NCBI GenBank assembly: GCA_013146195.2
Contig: CM028377.1
Location: 109,382,540-109,446,539 of the forward strand
DNA from: Codonopsis lanceolata
Lineage: Eukaryota; Streptophyta; Magnoliopsida; Asterales; Campanulaceae
DNA: 64,000 nt
Direction: 5' to 3'
Part shown: one piece after another, positions 11,301 to 24,100 of the stretch
How positions within the stretch are numbered: the first letter of the stretch is position 1
How the letters are laid out: each line of letters begins with the position of its first letter
The notes under the pieces: model-generated
What the model saw: only the letters and a program-made list of their open reading frames with translations
What the model was told of the DNA's origin: nothing
Database searches by the model: none
Translations under genes and position numbers: made by a program

Positions 11301-13442
11301 CTAATTATTAAGGGATATATTAATGCAATTAAAGTACGCCTCTTCAGCCAAGTGTATAGGCAAGTGTTTCATTATATCAATGAAGGATGGTGGAAAAATC
11401 TTTTCAAGATGGCAAAGTGTAAGTGCAATATGATCTTGAAGATACTCTAGATCAGATTTTGAATTAACTTTTGAGCATAGTATCCTAAAAAAGTTTGACA
11501 ACTCAATCAAGGCTTCAACAACGTGTTGTGGTAATATTTTATGAACAAGGGGAAGTAGCTGCTGTAAAATAATATGATTGTCATGACTCTTTAAACCCCA
11601 AATGGTACGCTCTTTGAGATTGATGCATCGTGAAATATTGGAAGCATAACCATCAGGCATTTTCATATCCTTCAATAATTTCAAAAACATGTCTTTCTCA
11701 TCTTTTTCGAGTGTGAAGCATGCAGGGGGAAGTATCTTTTTACCAGAACCATTATCTTTAGTGTGCAATGGCTCCCTAATTTTGATTTCTTTATGATCAA
11801 GTCGAGCATTCAAGTGATCTTTTGATTTTTCGAGAGTTCCCAAGAGCATATGCAATACATTAACACACACATATTTTCTATGTGCATGACATCGAGCATG
11901 TGACGTATTGGTAAAGACTCCCAATAAGAAAATTTGAAAAACATACTCTTTTTCTTCCAACTATCTTCTTTTGCATTTCTAGCATTCTCACTTTCTTGCA
12001 TTTTTCCTTTTCTTCCATTTCTTTCTTTTACTTTTAGATTATTTTTCTCTTTCTCTTTGCGTTTCTCTTTTCTTATATTAGCGTTTATCTCCTTCTCCTT
12101 CTCTTTTTCCAATTGTTCTATTTTTCTCTTTCCAAGGACATCTTCCTTTTTTATATATAGTCTCGACATCTTTCAACTGTTCTAGTATTTCGAACCAGAC
12201 AATAACTTTGGTGTCGGTTCTAACTTTGGCTCTCCATGAAAAACAACTTTATCACTTCGTAATTTATGACTTTCTTTTAGCCAATGCCTTTGTCCCATAT
12301 AACAACACTTACGACTATGTTTTTGCCGAAAATATCTTGTTTTCTTGTTACAACAAGGACAAACAAATTTACCTTTTGTATTCCAACCTAACAAATTAAC
12401 ATATGTTTGGAAGTCATTGATTGTCCACATGAGTGATGCACATAACTTGACCATACTTTTGGTAGATGCATCATACGTATTCACACCATCGTACCATAAT
12501 TCCTTCATCTCCTCAATAAGTGGCTGCAAATTAAATATACATCAATCTTGTCCCCGGATGCTTTTGGGCCATCAATTAGCACAGAAAGAATAAAGGATAT
12601 GGTTGTTTCATGCACAACCATGGTGGTAGGTTGTATGGAATAAGAACAACTGGCCAAGTGATATGTGAAATGTTCATAGACCTAAAAGGATTGACTCCAT
12701 CAGATACTAATGCAAGTCGAACATTACGACACTCACAATCAAAGCCCGGGTACAACTTGTCAAAAGTTTTCCAAATATGACTATTAGCCGGATGACACAT
12801 CACACCATCATCAACACGCTCTTTAGAATGTCATGTCATTAGTGATGCAGTGTAAGGTGACATAAACAACCTTTTCAGCCTTAGCTTTAATGGAAAATAT
12901 CTTACTTGTTTAGCAACAATTTTTTTCCTCTTTATCACACTATCATCAACGGTTTACTCGTCATTGCCAAACTTCTTATAAGTAGAAGCCCCACAAATAT
13001 CACAATTTTCAAAAGACTTTGCATTCCCTCGAAAAAACATGCAATCGTTTGGGCATGCATCCCACGCCTCGTAAGTAAAACCCAAGGCAAATACTATCTT
13101 GTTCCCTTCATAATAAGATTTAGACAAGGCAGCATCCCCTATTTCTTCAAATACCTCATGAAATAATTCTAGATCCATTGTGCATGATTTATTTGAACAA
13201 TCACCAAGTACTTTTATGTGCAAAAGCCAAGTAATGAATGAAAGCGAAGTGAACTTTTTGGTACCCCTAAATAAAGGTCGTTGCCCTTCTTCTAGCATCT
13301 TATAGATTTTTTCCATCTCATCATCTATTGTTTCTGTGCTTGGATCCAAAGTTTGTCCTTCATTCAAATTGTCTCTTACAATTGGAACTCCGGTTGGAAT
13401 TCCCATGACATCATGTATCATGCTAACAATGTCATCTCCCAC
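11301..13442 (-). pseudogene. CACTA (En/Spm) TNP2-type transposase, C-terminal part, outer element
   Basis: Minus-strand blocks in order: GDDIVSMIHDVMGIPT, a CPNDCMFFRG...CDICGAS zinc-like motif (12954-13440), RNVRLALVSDGVNPFRSM and WPVVLIPYNLPPWLCMKQ (12576-12803), ELWYDGVNTYDAS with LMWTINDF and GKFVCPCCNK (12182-12529), and then HMLDVMHIEN followed by the downstream domain ending LEKIFPPSFIDIMKHLPIHL (11301-12169). This is the canonical order of plant TNP2 transposases, which cut and reinsert CACTA elements. The blocks are separated by at least three frame changes. A lysine/glutamate-rich low-complexity stretch is inserted near 12000-12150. The 5' coding end is not here: it continues at 31267 on the far side of a 17.8-kb insertion. 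No terminal repeats of this older element were found. Confidence 0.88.
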
Positions 13443-14035
13443 CACTACGAAAAAACTCGGGATTAGCAAGGACAATTTACCAAGGAAATATAATTCCATG
13501 GTAATTCCCGTTGAATTTACTTAGGAATTTTATCGCCCGAATATACCAAGGAACTTACCAAGGAAAATATTTTCCATGGTGAATGCCGAGGAATTCAGAG
13601 AGGAGTTGTGTTCCTAGAGAAATTAGCAATGATTTTACCAAGGAAAATATTTTCCATGGCAATTACCGAAGAATTTAATGAGGAAAATTTTTCCTATGGG
13701 AAATTTCAAGGAATTTACCAAGGAATTTATTTCCTAGGGAAAAATCCATCTTAAATTCCTTGGGAGGTATTGGTCCAAATATAGGTAGGAAACTACCAAG
13801 GGAATAATTATTCTAAAACTACCTAGGAATAATTTTCATTAAGAAATTTTGTGGATCCAATTTTTTTTGGCACTAAACTTCCCTCCAAAACTACCAAGGA
13901 ATATATTCCTAGGCAATTATGAAAATTCTTGGAAAAAGTTTGAGGGAAAAAATCCCGCCATAATCACCAAGGAAATTTCAGAGGAATAAATGCCAAGGAA
14001 ATATCTCCTTGGTCAAATCCTTGGGGCTTTTGTGA
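13443..14035. repeat. Left subterminal repeat array of inner CACTA
   Basis: More than ten imperfect copies of a motif around ACCAAGGAAAT/ATTTCCTTGG occur in both orientations, spaced 20-60 bp apart. The same motif reappears at 30795-31250, tying the two ends of one element together. Confidence 0.85.
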
Positions 14036-14731
14036 TCTATTACACACACATTATAATTGTTTCTCAATAGAAAATTATTTTGTTTTTTATAAAAATATAT
14101 TTATCATTAGATATCTTTAAACAGTACTATTATATAAAATATACACTTAAATCTTAACTACTCAGTTAATATTTACATATCTAACCACCAACATAATTAC
14201 AATAACGAGAATACTCATCTATGTATAATTATTTTTTAAAATGGTATCCAAAATCTAATTTTAATAATCTATGATATACGCATGCAATTCTCAAGTTTGC
14301 TTCAAAACTTTTATAATAAAAATATTAACAAAAAAATAAGCAGAGTCGGTTCGCATTTGTATATGTGTCATAGTGACATACAGTGTGGCCTCTTACCATT
14401 TCCTTAAGACAAAAAAAAATTATTATTAGAATTTAAATTTACTAGAATTGTTTTAGACATAAGCAATTAATTTGTTTTGTATACGATTCTATTCATAAAT
14501 TACCAGTGATTTCTTAGTATATCAATTACTCTTTTTGTTTCTAAAAGTGTCTTGTTTGACCCAGTACATAAATTAAAAAAATATTATCTATATATGAATA
14601 TTAAGATAATGTGTATTTTCTAAAGTTCCTCATGTGAGAGTGAATACATTCATGAGTTAAAGTGTGAATCAAATCAATGGTAAAATAACAACAGTAACTA
14701 ACTAAGCAAAGTCAATTTACAGTTGTAGATT
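14036..14731. other. AT-rich interior of inner CACTA, no gene
   Basis: AT-rich and stop-rich in all frames. A CTCTTTTTGTTTCTAAAAG stretch near 14528 resembles a Stowaway terminus, but no partner was seen. It ends at the LTR insertion point. Confidence 0.6.
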
Positions 14732-17700
14732 TGTGACAGCCCGACCCGAATTCCAATGCGGAATCCCAAGGTCGTGCCGTCAAGACAAGCTAAAAGATGG
14801 ACAAGCACCCGCTAAGCGTAGTGGTGCGAGTCAAGAGTTGAACCAACAAACTCTAAACAGGAATGAAAAGCCATAACGGCAAAACCGAATATCCAAAAAC
14901 TAAAATCTGCGGAAGCAAATCATAAATGGGACCAAAACCTATAGTTTTAAACTAAGGAATACCAAGCTGAGAGACGACTATCTCTCGACAAATCTACGAC
15001 TCGCGTGACGCAACATTGCGCACGTACAACAAACCATCGGCAACCTAAGGCCGGCAAAACAACAAGAATTCCAACCTGATAAACGACAACTCAACGGCTA
15101 TAACATGCCGGAGGAATAAATCAACTAATGAATAAGATATTCAAATTCTAACAACTAAACACAAGTCTCACGACTAACGTCGTCGGAGATGACAATACCA
15201 ACCTTACTAGAATGAGTAAGCTAAAGCATGCTCGGAATAATAAAAGGGAATAACTTCTAAAAGATACAACAGCTCGACCAACGAGTCGGCTACCAAAATA
15301 ATACAATGACATAATACTAACATAGTCTACCCAAGTAAAGTCTACATAACTTTACAATCGTGTCTCACAATTACAAAATAACTGAATATTAATAAATCCA
15401 AGCTAAAAGCCCGGAAGACCACCTTCTAGGAATCACTATCCGAAGCCGCCACGCGTACTAACGGGATCGCTGCAAAAACTAAGGAAAACAAACACACGAA
15501 ATGAGTCATAATGACCCAGTAAGTTACTAAATGCAATGTATGGCATAACATGTCGTGGCATGGCATAATGCACAAGCATGTATAAAATCATGGCATCTAA
15601 TCGTATACCAACAAATAAACTGTATTAAGTCATCAAGCATCATGAACTTCATGAATCACATATCACGTTATCTTTCATGTAAGTGCTCTTAGTAAGCCAC
15701 ATAAGGGTTAGAGAAGATACCCAAATTGCTCCGTTGTGTTGCTCCTGCAATACACAATGTTACTGGTTCGTGCCATCGATGTTTGTGAATTCATCGACTT
15801 ATACCGAGAATTCTCTCGGTCTAGATAGCAAGCCAATGCGGCACTTAACTAATACGGCAAAGGGGCTACTTCCCCACTGCGGCCCACAGTGGAGGGGTGT
15901 GTGGAGTCCCGGGTGCGGCGATCCATAGCGAGCACGAATCCCATAATTCGTGAAGGCGATGTATCGTCCCACCCTGACTTGAAAAACAAACCATTTAATG
16001 CCAGCTGGACTCAATGCAATGCACAAGTAGATAATTACTCTCATGCTCAAACAAGAACCAAGACCGACCATAGCGGGCATACCAAATCAAGTAGGACATA
16101 AAGCTCTACACACCAATTTCAACAATGCACATACTTGCACATACTTAACAAATTCAACCAACTTATAAGTTTAGTCAAAGAACCACATAATGAGGTCTAC
16201 TATAGCCCTCTACTCGGGATTAAACCAAAGACCATTATTTAGTCTAAAAACAATCATAAATCCATACTTAACATTTATCCTCACTTAAAGGTACACCGGA
16301 CTTCAACCCAAGTCCCAACGGTCCTATATGTTCGACTTCTTCAAAGTCAATCTCACGGGTATCAAAACTAAGCCGTAGTTATAACCTCGTAAGTGCTTTC
16401 ATGTGCACGCGACCAAATTCCCTCAGGGGGAACTCATCCAAATAATCATTTCTTAGGGTAATACGAGATCATAAGTTGATCTCTAATGCTCCGTGCTCTA
16501 CGAGCACGCTCTAATTAAATTCCCAATAAGCTTCTATGTCATGGGTGTCACCAATGGAACACAATTCGAGATGCTCGGGTACTCACAATCGAAACCAACC
16601 AAACCCGAACATCGTAGGATTTCAACCTAAGGCTCACTAACACAATATTGAACCTATAACAACTCTATTGAGTCTAAATATCGCACTTCATTAAATACAC
16701 CTTTCATACAACCCAAACTTAGCACATCATTCAAGTCTATAGAAATTATCCCAAAAATAATCCGGGCTTATTCCCCAAACCTAAAATCCAAGAATCCATC
16801 ATAGACATAGTCAACGAAACCCAAATGACGTAGGACTTCAACCCGAGTTCGTTAGCACAATATCGAACCTATTACGACTCCGTAGAGTCTACATACTAAA
16901 TTTCATTCTTAAACCTTTCATTCATATCAACATTAACACCCGCTTCAAATAACAACAATTTCTCCAATAAATTGGGAGTTGATTCTCAAGCCTAAAATTT
17001 ATAACAAAACCCAACATAGATCACAACTCATTTCATAAATCACATAATTTCAATTAATTGATCATTCTCATAATATATAGAGAGTTCACAAATCCGAAGC
17101 CCCAATCAAAGGAATACTTTCATAATAAACCCAAATATAATGTAAACATGATTTCTAGCATGCTCACAATCCTAGAAACACAATATGAAGGATAATCATA
17201 TACATCAATAATATTAGGAGTCATCTACAATTACCCCTAACAAGCTCATACTTCAAAAATCCCCAAAATTGGGCAAACATAGCATACAAGTTGTTCATTG
17301 CCCACAAATAGCATACAAGTTGTTTTCCTTAGGGCCAATGAACCAAAATCAAAAGAAGGTAACTTACCTAGCTTGAGTGAAAACTCAAGAGAACACAAAT
17401 CCGATCGGTGAAGTCGTTCTACTCGTCGAGGGCTTCAAGAATCCGAAGTTTGAAGGAAATCGGGTGGTTGGATCATCAAGGATCGAAGAGAGAAGAGGCT
17501 AGGGCTCAAGAGTCTCCCATGGGGTCTCTCTCTCTCTAATATGTAAGAATGAGAGGAAGAAATGAAGAGTTTTCAGTAAATGGTGAAGAGGTTTGGGTAT
17601 TTATACCCCCAAATTAAGAAGGGCACAAGGGACATTTCTCAAGTGCAATTAGTGGGGATTAGGGGTAATCAAGCTCTAATCCAACCTTAATTAACTTCTA

Positions 17701-18643
17701 AATAATGTTAGGACATGTTTAGGGTTAAGTATGAGAGGTTAGGAAGGGTTTAGAGGGGGTTTAAGGAGGGTAGAATAGGTAAAACACGTCACAACTCAAA
17801 ACAGGGGAAGAAAAATCCCGTAACAGCATTCTGGAAGTGAGGCGGGCGCCTCACTCCCTCCCATGCGGCCGCCTCACTTGGTCTGCACAAAGGATTGCTC
17901 TCAGTAGTTGAGGCGGGCGCCTCACGAGGTCCCATGCGGCCGCCTCGGCCTCTGAACCTCCAAAATTTGATCTAAACTTGATCTAAATGATCCCAAACTC
18001 ATGGGCAACCATTCTAGGGTCTAACCCAACTCAAAACAAGTCTAAAACACACCCAAACAACTCCCGAAACAACTCGGAGCGAAACCGGGAAGGGGTGCAA
18101 CGACGTGCAACCGGGACGACGAACGAACTCGAAATCAAACGAGCAATGAAAGGAGACTTTTAAGGCAAGTCTAAGGGCTAATGAAGAAGCTTAAATACTT
18201 CTAGGAAGTTGGATAACAACTAGGGAAATAAGAATCCCAAAGGAGAGGCGATTACGCGACTCGATTCCCGAACTACGCGATAGAGACGAACGCTATCTCC
18301 AAAACTCCCAAATCTTCGATAGACTTAAGGAACACCTCCAACTTGAAGTCTAAGGTATCTAAACATGTTAACAAACCATCTTAAAGAGGTCTAGGACCCA
18401 AACCGAGGTCACGAACACAAAACGCAAGCAATCCTTCAATCGCGTCGCATTCCGACTATCGTCGGGTCACGACTTGTGACTTTAGCAAGTCAACAACTAT
18501 ATGGAGTCTCTTAATAATGTTTTGGTCTTAATATGGTCTCTCAAACATATCTAGACCCTCTCGCAAACCAAACATACAGTCAACAAAGGAAGAAGTGCAA
18601 GTATGGCACGCAAACCGAGCTAACGAAGGAGCGGGGCGTCACA
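14732..18643 (-). repeat. 3' LTR of family A element
   Basis: On the plus strand it starts TGTGACAGCCCGACCCG and ends GGAGCGGGGCGTCACA. It contains the TATA box (17598-17605), a splice-donor-like GGTAAGT (17366-17367), the GAGTC palindrome (16876-16889), a GCN4-like palindrome (15502-15518) and GAGGCG/GGCGCCTC palindromes (17838-17960). Small frames such as the one at 15683-16101 are not coding. Confidence 0.95.
17598..17605 (-). promoter_or_regulatory. TATA box of family A 3' LTR
   Basis: TATAAATA on the minus strand, 238 nt upstream of the GGTAAGT donor. It is duplicated at 24047-24054 in the 5' LTR, which would be the copy driving the element. Confidence 0.6.
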
Positions 18644-18660
18644 CCCTCTCCACCTTAAAA
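18644..18660 (-). other. Polypurine tract of family A element
   Basis: On the minus strand TTTTAAGGTGGAGAGGG lies immediately before the 3' LTR, following the GGGACGAATTC sequence typical of the end of Tekay internal regions. Confidence 0.8.
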
Positions 18661-20077
18661 AGAATTCGTCCCGAATTCTAACTCATGATACAAACCACAA
18701 CACATCGAGTTCAAAGTCATCTACCTAGACTCGGTCTCCGAGTCTACCACCACAATATACGAGAGCTAAACTCTAATAATCCAAATTCGAAGGTCTAAGA
18801 ATTCTCAATGGACACAACAACATCAAGACTTACGATCGAAAATAACATGACTCATACTCGAGTCGCGAATACACGTATGAACACATTACGCCAACCATGT
18901 AGGCAAAATTCCAACTTCGACATAAGAACACATTTAACTACCGAAACTATTTGTTTCGGGGCACCTCATGAAATTCTAGCACAAAAGATTCTAAGTTACA
19001 AGAATTAATAATTGCTTATGGAGCAATTTACAAACAAATCAAAGATAACCAAATTGGCACTTCAAACCATGCAAATCATACTCGCGATTTCCCCATCGCG
19101 GGTGAGAACACATAAGAGCACATTAATGAAATGTTTTGAAAATTCATTCCATTCGGTAACGGGTATAGTCAATGTTTAACCTACTCACTACCAATCCTAG
19201 TCCACCAACGAACCTCTTTTGATCACCAATTTAGGGTACCAGCTAAATTGGATTTCAAAAGCTTTTCGTTGCAAGGATGCGAAGGTTCATGATTAAAAAG
19301 GTTTTAAGCATCCTTTAATAGTCTCCTATGCTAAGGAAATGAATGAACATGATATTATGAGATGAAAATTTAATATACTTCTATGCAATGCATCAAGTAG
19401 GTGTTTCCTACAACTAATGCATACTAAGCATCCTAACACGACGTTAATGCCTCAATATTCACGGTGAAGCGTCTATCTCTCCCGTGCAACCGTGATTATC
19501 CTCTAAATCGCAACCTTCAACCTTCTTACAAGCCAAGTGTATATCTTACTCGCACAATAACTCTTAACAACAATATAGCGTAATATTACCCATTACATAA
19601 AATATATTCTCTTTGAATATACTAACATCATACCAAACCGATAAGTATCAATAAACAATTCACGCTTCATATATATATATATGTATACATACTATGGCCT
19701 TTTCTTACATATCCACACGCCTTTTCTTACATATCCACAAACCATAACCATATACATATAACATAGTCTTATATATATACATAGACTAATCAGAATCCAT
19801 ACACCATGTGCGATTACCTACCGGTAATTTACAAACAAACCATATCATATATCTATCTCACATTGGGGTATTATTCCCGATCGAGCAAATAACCAATAAT
19901 ACACAATACACCATATAATGTATGTATGAATGCACATGAGCTAACGATTAAAGCGCGTACTCATAATAACGGTAATAGTAGCAACGGTATAATTTACGTA
20001 TATATATAAGAATATACCTTCCTATTTCGGATAGGTCTCAAAACCCCGCAATGGCCATCCGCCATGCGCGCACGACC
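18661..20077 (-). other. Non-coding internal region replacing pol in family A element
   Basis: No protein domain is visible in any frame. It holds a hairpin (arms AAGGATGC at 19273 and GCATCCTT at 19308) within a stretch that is also similar to the internal region of the family B elements (42440-42565). The 66-residue plus-strand frame at 18808-19008 is not supported. Confidence 0.65.
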
Positions 20078-21070
20078 TCAAACTCTAGGCCGTCCACCAC
20101 TGTCTCTCTTGGAGCCACTGGATTGTTGACTAGTACTTCCAGACTGATTAGCTTTCCTCTTCGGGCAATCCTTACGAACATGATCGCCGCCACAAACAAA
20201 ACATTTTCCTGTCATACCCCAGCACCTATCCTCGGTGTGTCCGGTTTTCTTACAAAAGTTACATGTCAACACGTCACCTCGTCTTCCCCGAGCAGAAGTA
20301 GTAACACCACTCTGGCCACCCGAACGCACCTTTCCTTGACTAGCTGTTTGAGGTGCTGACTGCCTTCTCTTATCCTCAAGGCCCCTATTAGTCTTTGATA
20401 ATTTCCTTTGAGCGTACTCCTCGATGTCTAACTCTATCGCACATGCACGATCCACAGCCCCTTGGAAATCCGTAAGTAGTAATGGAACAAGCTGCTTACG
20501 ATATATCGTCTTCAGGCCTTTCACAAACCTCTCGGTCCTTCTGGCCTCATCTGGCACCAAATAACTACAGTAACGAACCAACTCCGTAAACTTTGCTGAA
20601 TACTGAGCCACGGTCATATCTCCTTGTTCTAACATTAGGAATTCCATCTCTCCTCTTCCTCGAGTTACCACCGGACCAAACCGTACCATAAACTCCTTGA
20701 CAAAGTTTTCCCACACTCGAGGCACTCCATGTCGTCTCCAATGATCTCGTAATTCAAGCCACCAATGCTCGGCCGCACCTTCCAATCCAAACACTGCTAA
20801 GGTAACCATTTCTTCTGACGTACTACCCAAAACCGCAAAGATCTTCTCCATGCTTTCTAGCCAATATTTCGCCTCAATAGTATCTGGCTCTCCATCGAAA
20901 CCTTCCGGTTTAAACTTCAAGAATTTCGCAAGGACAGTAGAGTCGTCTTCCAGTCCACACATCCGTTGAGGAGTCACACGCGGATCACTAACATTCTCTC
21001 CGCTCTCGTCGCCACGAACTGCACTCGAACAAGGTATAATAGAACTAGCTCCACGCCAAGTTCCCGACAT
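20078..21070 (-). CDS. gag: Retrotransposon Gag (nucleocapsid-containing) protein
   Basis: This is an uninterrupted 330-residue frame starting about 100 bases after the primer-binding site. Residues about 45-215 are the retrotransposon gag core, with FGLEGAAEHWWLELRDHW (95-111), FVKEFMVRFGP (123-133) and QGDMTVAQYSAKFTELVRYC (149-168). It is followed by a basic linker and two zinc knuckles. C270-x2-C273-x4-H278-x4-C283 is canonical. C290-x2-C293-x3-H297-x4-C302 has one residue fewer than usual before the histidine. Gag assembles the cytoplasmic virus-like particle and binds element RNA. A C-terminal protease does not follow: the frame stops after a Ser/Gln/Gly-rich tail at residue 330. Intactness of the frame in a pol-less element suggests that Gag is being maintained or the insertion is recent. 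Nearby coding partners are absent. Confidence 0.93.
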   Translation of the reverse strand: MSGTWRGASSIIPCSSAVRGDESGENVSDPRVTPQRMCGLEDDSTVLAKFLKFKPEGFDGEPDTIEAKYWLESMEKIFAVLGSTSEEMVTLAVFGLEGAAEHWWLELRDHWRRHGVPRVWENFVKEFMVRFGPVVTRGRGEMEFLMLEQGDMTVAQYSAKFTELVRYCSYLVPDEARRTERFVKGLKTIYRKQLVPLLLTDFQGAVDRACAIELDIEEYAQRKLSKTNRGLEDKRRQSAPQTASQGKVRSGGQSGVTTSARGRRGDVLTCNFCKKTGHTEDRCWGMTGKCFVCGGDHVRKDCPKRKANQSGSTSQQSSGSKRDSGGRPRV

Positions 21071-21167
21071 AGTACGCCTACAAAGAACACTTAGCGTTAA
21101 TAACTCAACAATAAACCCAACCCAAACTAGGCCAAGGAACCTATCCTGGCGAAATAGCTAACCTATA

Positions 21168-21179
21168 GCTCTGATACCA
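21168..21179 (-). other. Primer-binding site, initiator tRNA-Met
   Basis: On the minus strand TGGTATCAGAGC, complementary to the 3' end of plant initiator methionine tRNA, is placed two bases after the 5' LTR end. This is where minus-strand cDNA synthesis would start. Confidence 0.92.
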
Positions 21180-21181
21180 AC

Positions 21182-24100
21182 TGTGACAGCCCGACCCGAA
21201 TTCCAATGCGGAATCCCAAGGTCGTGCCGTCAAGACAAGCTAAAAGATGGACAAGCACCCGCTAAGCGTAGTGGTGCGAGTCAAGAGTTGAACCAACAAA
21301 CTCTAAACAGGAATGAAAAGCCATAACGGCAAAACCGAATATCCAAAAACTAAAATCTGCGGAAGCAAATCATAAATGGGACCAAAACCTATAGTTTTAA
21401 ACTAAGGAATACCAAGCTGAGAGACGACTATCTCTCGACAAATCTACGACTCGCGTGACGCAACATTGCGCACGTACAACAAACCATCGGCAACCTAAGG
21501 CCGGCAAAACAACAAGAATTCCAACCTGATAAACGACAACTCAACGGCTATAACATGCCGGAGGAATAAATCAACTAATGAATAAGATATTCAAATTCTA
21601 ACAACTAAACACAAGTCTCACGACTAACGTCGTTGGAGATGACAATACCAACCTTACTAGAATGAGTAAGCTAAAGCATGCTCGGAATAATAAAAGGGAA
21701 TAACTTCTAAAAGATACAACAGCTCGACCAACGAGTCGGCTACCAAAATAATACAATGACATAATACTAACATAGTCTACCCAAGTAAAGTCTACATAAC
21801 TTTACAATCGTGTCTCACAATTACAAAATAACTGAATATTAATAAATCCAAGCTAAAGCCGGAAGACCACCTTCTAGGAATCACTATCAGAAGCCGCCAG
21901 CGTATTTAACGGATCTTTGCAAAAACTAAGGAAAACAAACACACGAAATGAGTCATAATGACCCAGTAAGTTACTAAATGCAATGTATGGCATAACATGT
22001 CGTGGCATGGCATAATGCACAAGCATGTATAAAATCATGGCATCCTAATCGTATACCAACAAATAAACTGTATTAAGTCATCAAGCATCATGAACTTCAT
22101 GAATCACATATCACGTTATCTTTCATGTAAGTGCTCTTAGTAAGCCACATAAGGGTTAGAGAAGATACCCAAATTGCTCCGTTGTGTTGCTCCTGCAATA
22201 CACAATGTTCCTGGTTCGTGCCATCGATGTTTGTGAATTCATCGACTTATCACAGAGAATTCTCTCGGTCTAGATAGCAAGCCAATGCGGCACTTAACTA
22301 ATACGGCAAAGGGGCTACTTCCCCACTGCGGCCCACAGTGGAGGGGTGTGTGGAGTCACGGGTGCGGCGATCCATAGCGAGCACGAACCCCATAATTCGT
22401 GAAGGCGTGTATCGTCCCACCACGACTTGAAAAACAAACTTGAAAAACAAACCAGTGGACTCAATGCAATGCACAAGTAGATAATTACTCTCATGCTCAA
22501 ACAAGAACCAAGACCGACCATAGCGGGCATACCAAATCAAGTAGGACATAAAGCTCTACACACCAATTTCAACAATGCACATACTTGCACATACTTAACA
22601 AATTCAACCAACTTATAAGTTTAGTCAAAGAACCACATAATGAGGTCTACTATAGCCCTCTACTCGGGATTAAACCAAAGACCATTATTTAGTCTAAAAA
22701 CAATCATAAATCCATACTTAACATTTATCCTCACTTAAAGGTACACCGGACTTCAACCCAAGTCCCAACGGTCCTATATGTTCGACTTCTTCAAAGTCAA
22801 TCTCACGGGTATCAAAACTAAGCCGTAGTTATAACCTCGTAAGTGCTTTCATGTGCACGCGACCAAATTTCCTCAGGGGGAACTCATCCAAATAATCATT
22901 TCTTAGGGTAATACGAGATCATAAGTTGATCTCTAATGCTCCGTGCTCTACGAGCACGCTCTAATTAAATCCCCAATAAGCTACAATGTCATGGGTGTCA
23001 CCAATGGAACACAATTCAAGATGCTTGAGTACTCACAATCGAAACTAACCAAACCCAAACATCGTAGGATTTCAACCTAAGGCTCACTAACACAATATTG
23101 AACCTATAACAACTCTATTGAGTCTAAATATCGCACTTCATTAAATACACCTTTCATACAACTCAAAATTAGTACATCAATCAAGTCTATAGAAATTATC
23201 CCAAAAATAATCCGGGCTTATTCCCCAAACCTAAAATCCAAGAATCCATCATAGACATAGTCAACGAAACCCAAATGACGTAGGACTTCAACCCGAGTTC
23301 GTTAGCACAATATCGAACCTATTACGACTCCGTAGAGTCTACATACTAAATTTCATTCTTAAACCTTTCATTCATATCAACATTAACACCCGCTTCAAAT
23401 AACAACAATTTCTCCAATAAATTGGGAGTTGATTCTCAAGCCTAAAATTTATAACAAAACCCAACATAGATCACAACTCATTTCATAAATCACATAATTT
23501 CAATTAATTGATCATTCTCATAATATATAGAGAGTTCACAAATCCGAAGCCCCAATCAAAGGAATACTTTCATAATAAACCCAAATATAATGTAAACATG
23601 ATTTCTAGCATGCTCACAATCCTAGAAACACAATATGAAGGATAATCATATACATCAATAATATTAGAGTCATCTACAATTACCCCTAACAAGCTCATAC
23701 TTCAAAAATCCCCAAAATTGGGCAAACATAGCATACAAGTTGTTCATTGCCCACAAATAGCATACAAGTTGTTTTCCTTAGGGCCAATGAACCAAAATCA
23801 AAAGAAGGTAACTTACCTAGCTTGAGTGAAAACTCAAGAGAACACAAATCCGATCGGTGAAGTCGTTTCTACTCGTCGAGGGCTTCAAGAATCCAAGTTT
23901 GAAGGAAATCGGGTGGTTGGATCATCAAGGATCGAAGAGAGAAGAGGCTAGGGCTCAAGAGTCTCCCATGGGGTCTCTCTCTCTCTAATATGTAAGAATG
24001 AGAGGAAGAAATGAAGAGTTTTCAGTAAATGGTGAAGAGGTTTGGGTATTTATACCCCCAAATTAAGAAGGGCACAAGGGACATTTCTCAAGTGCAATTA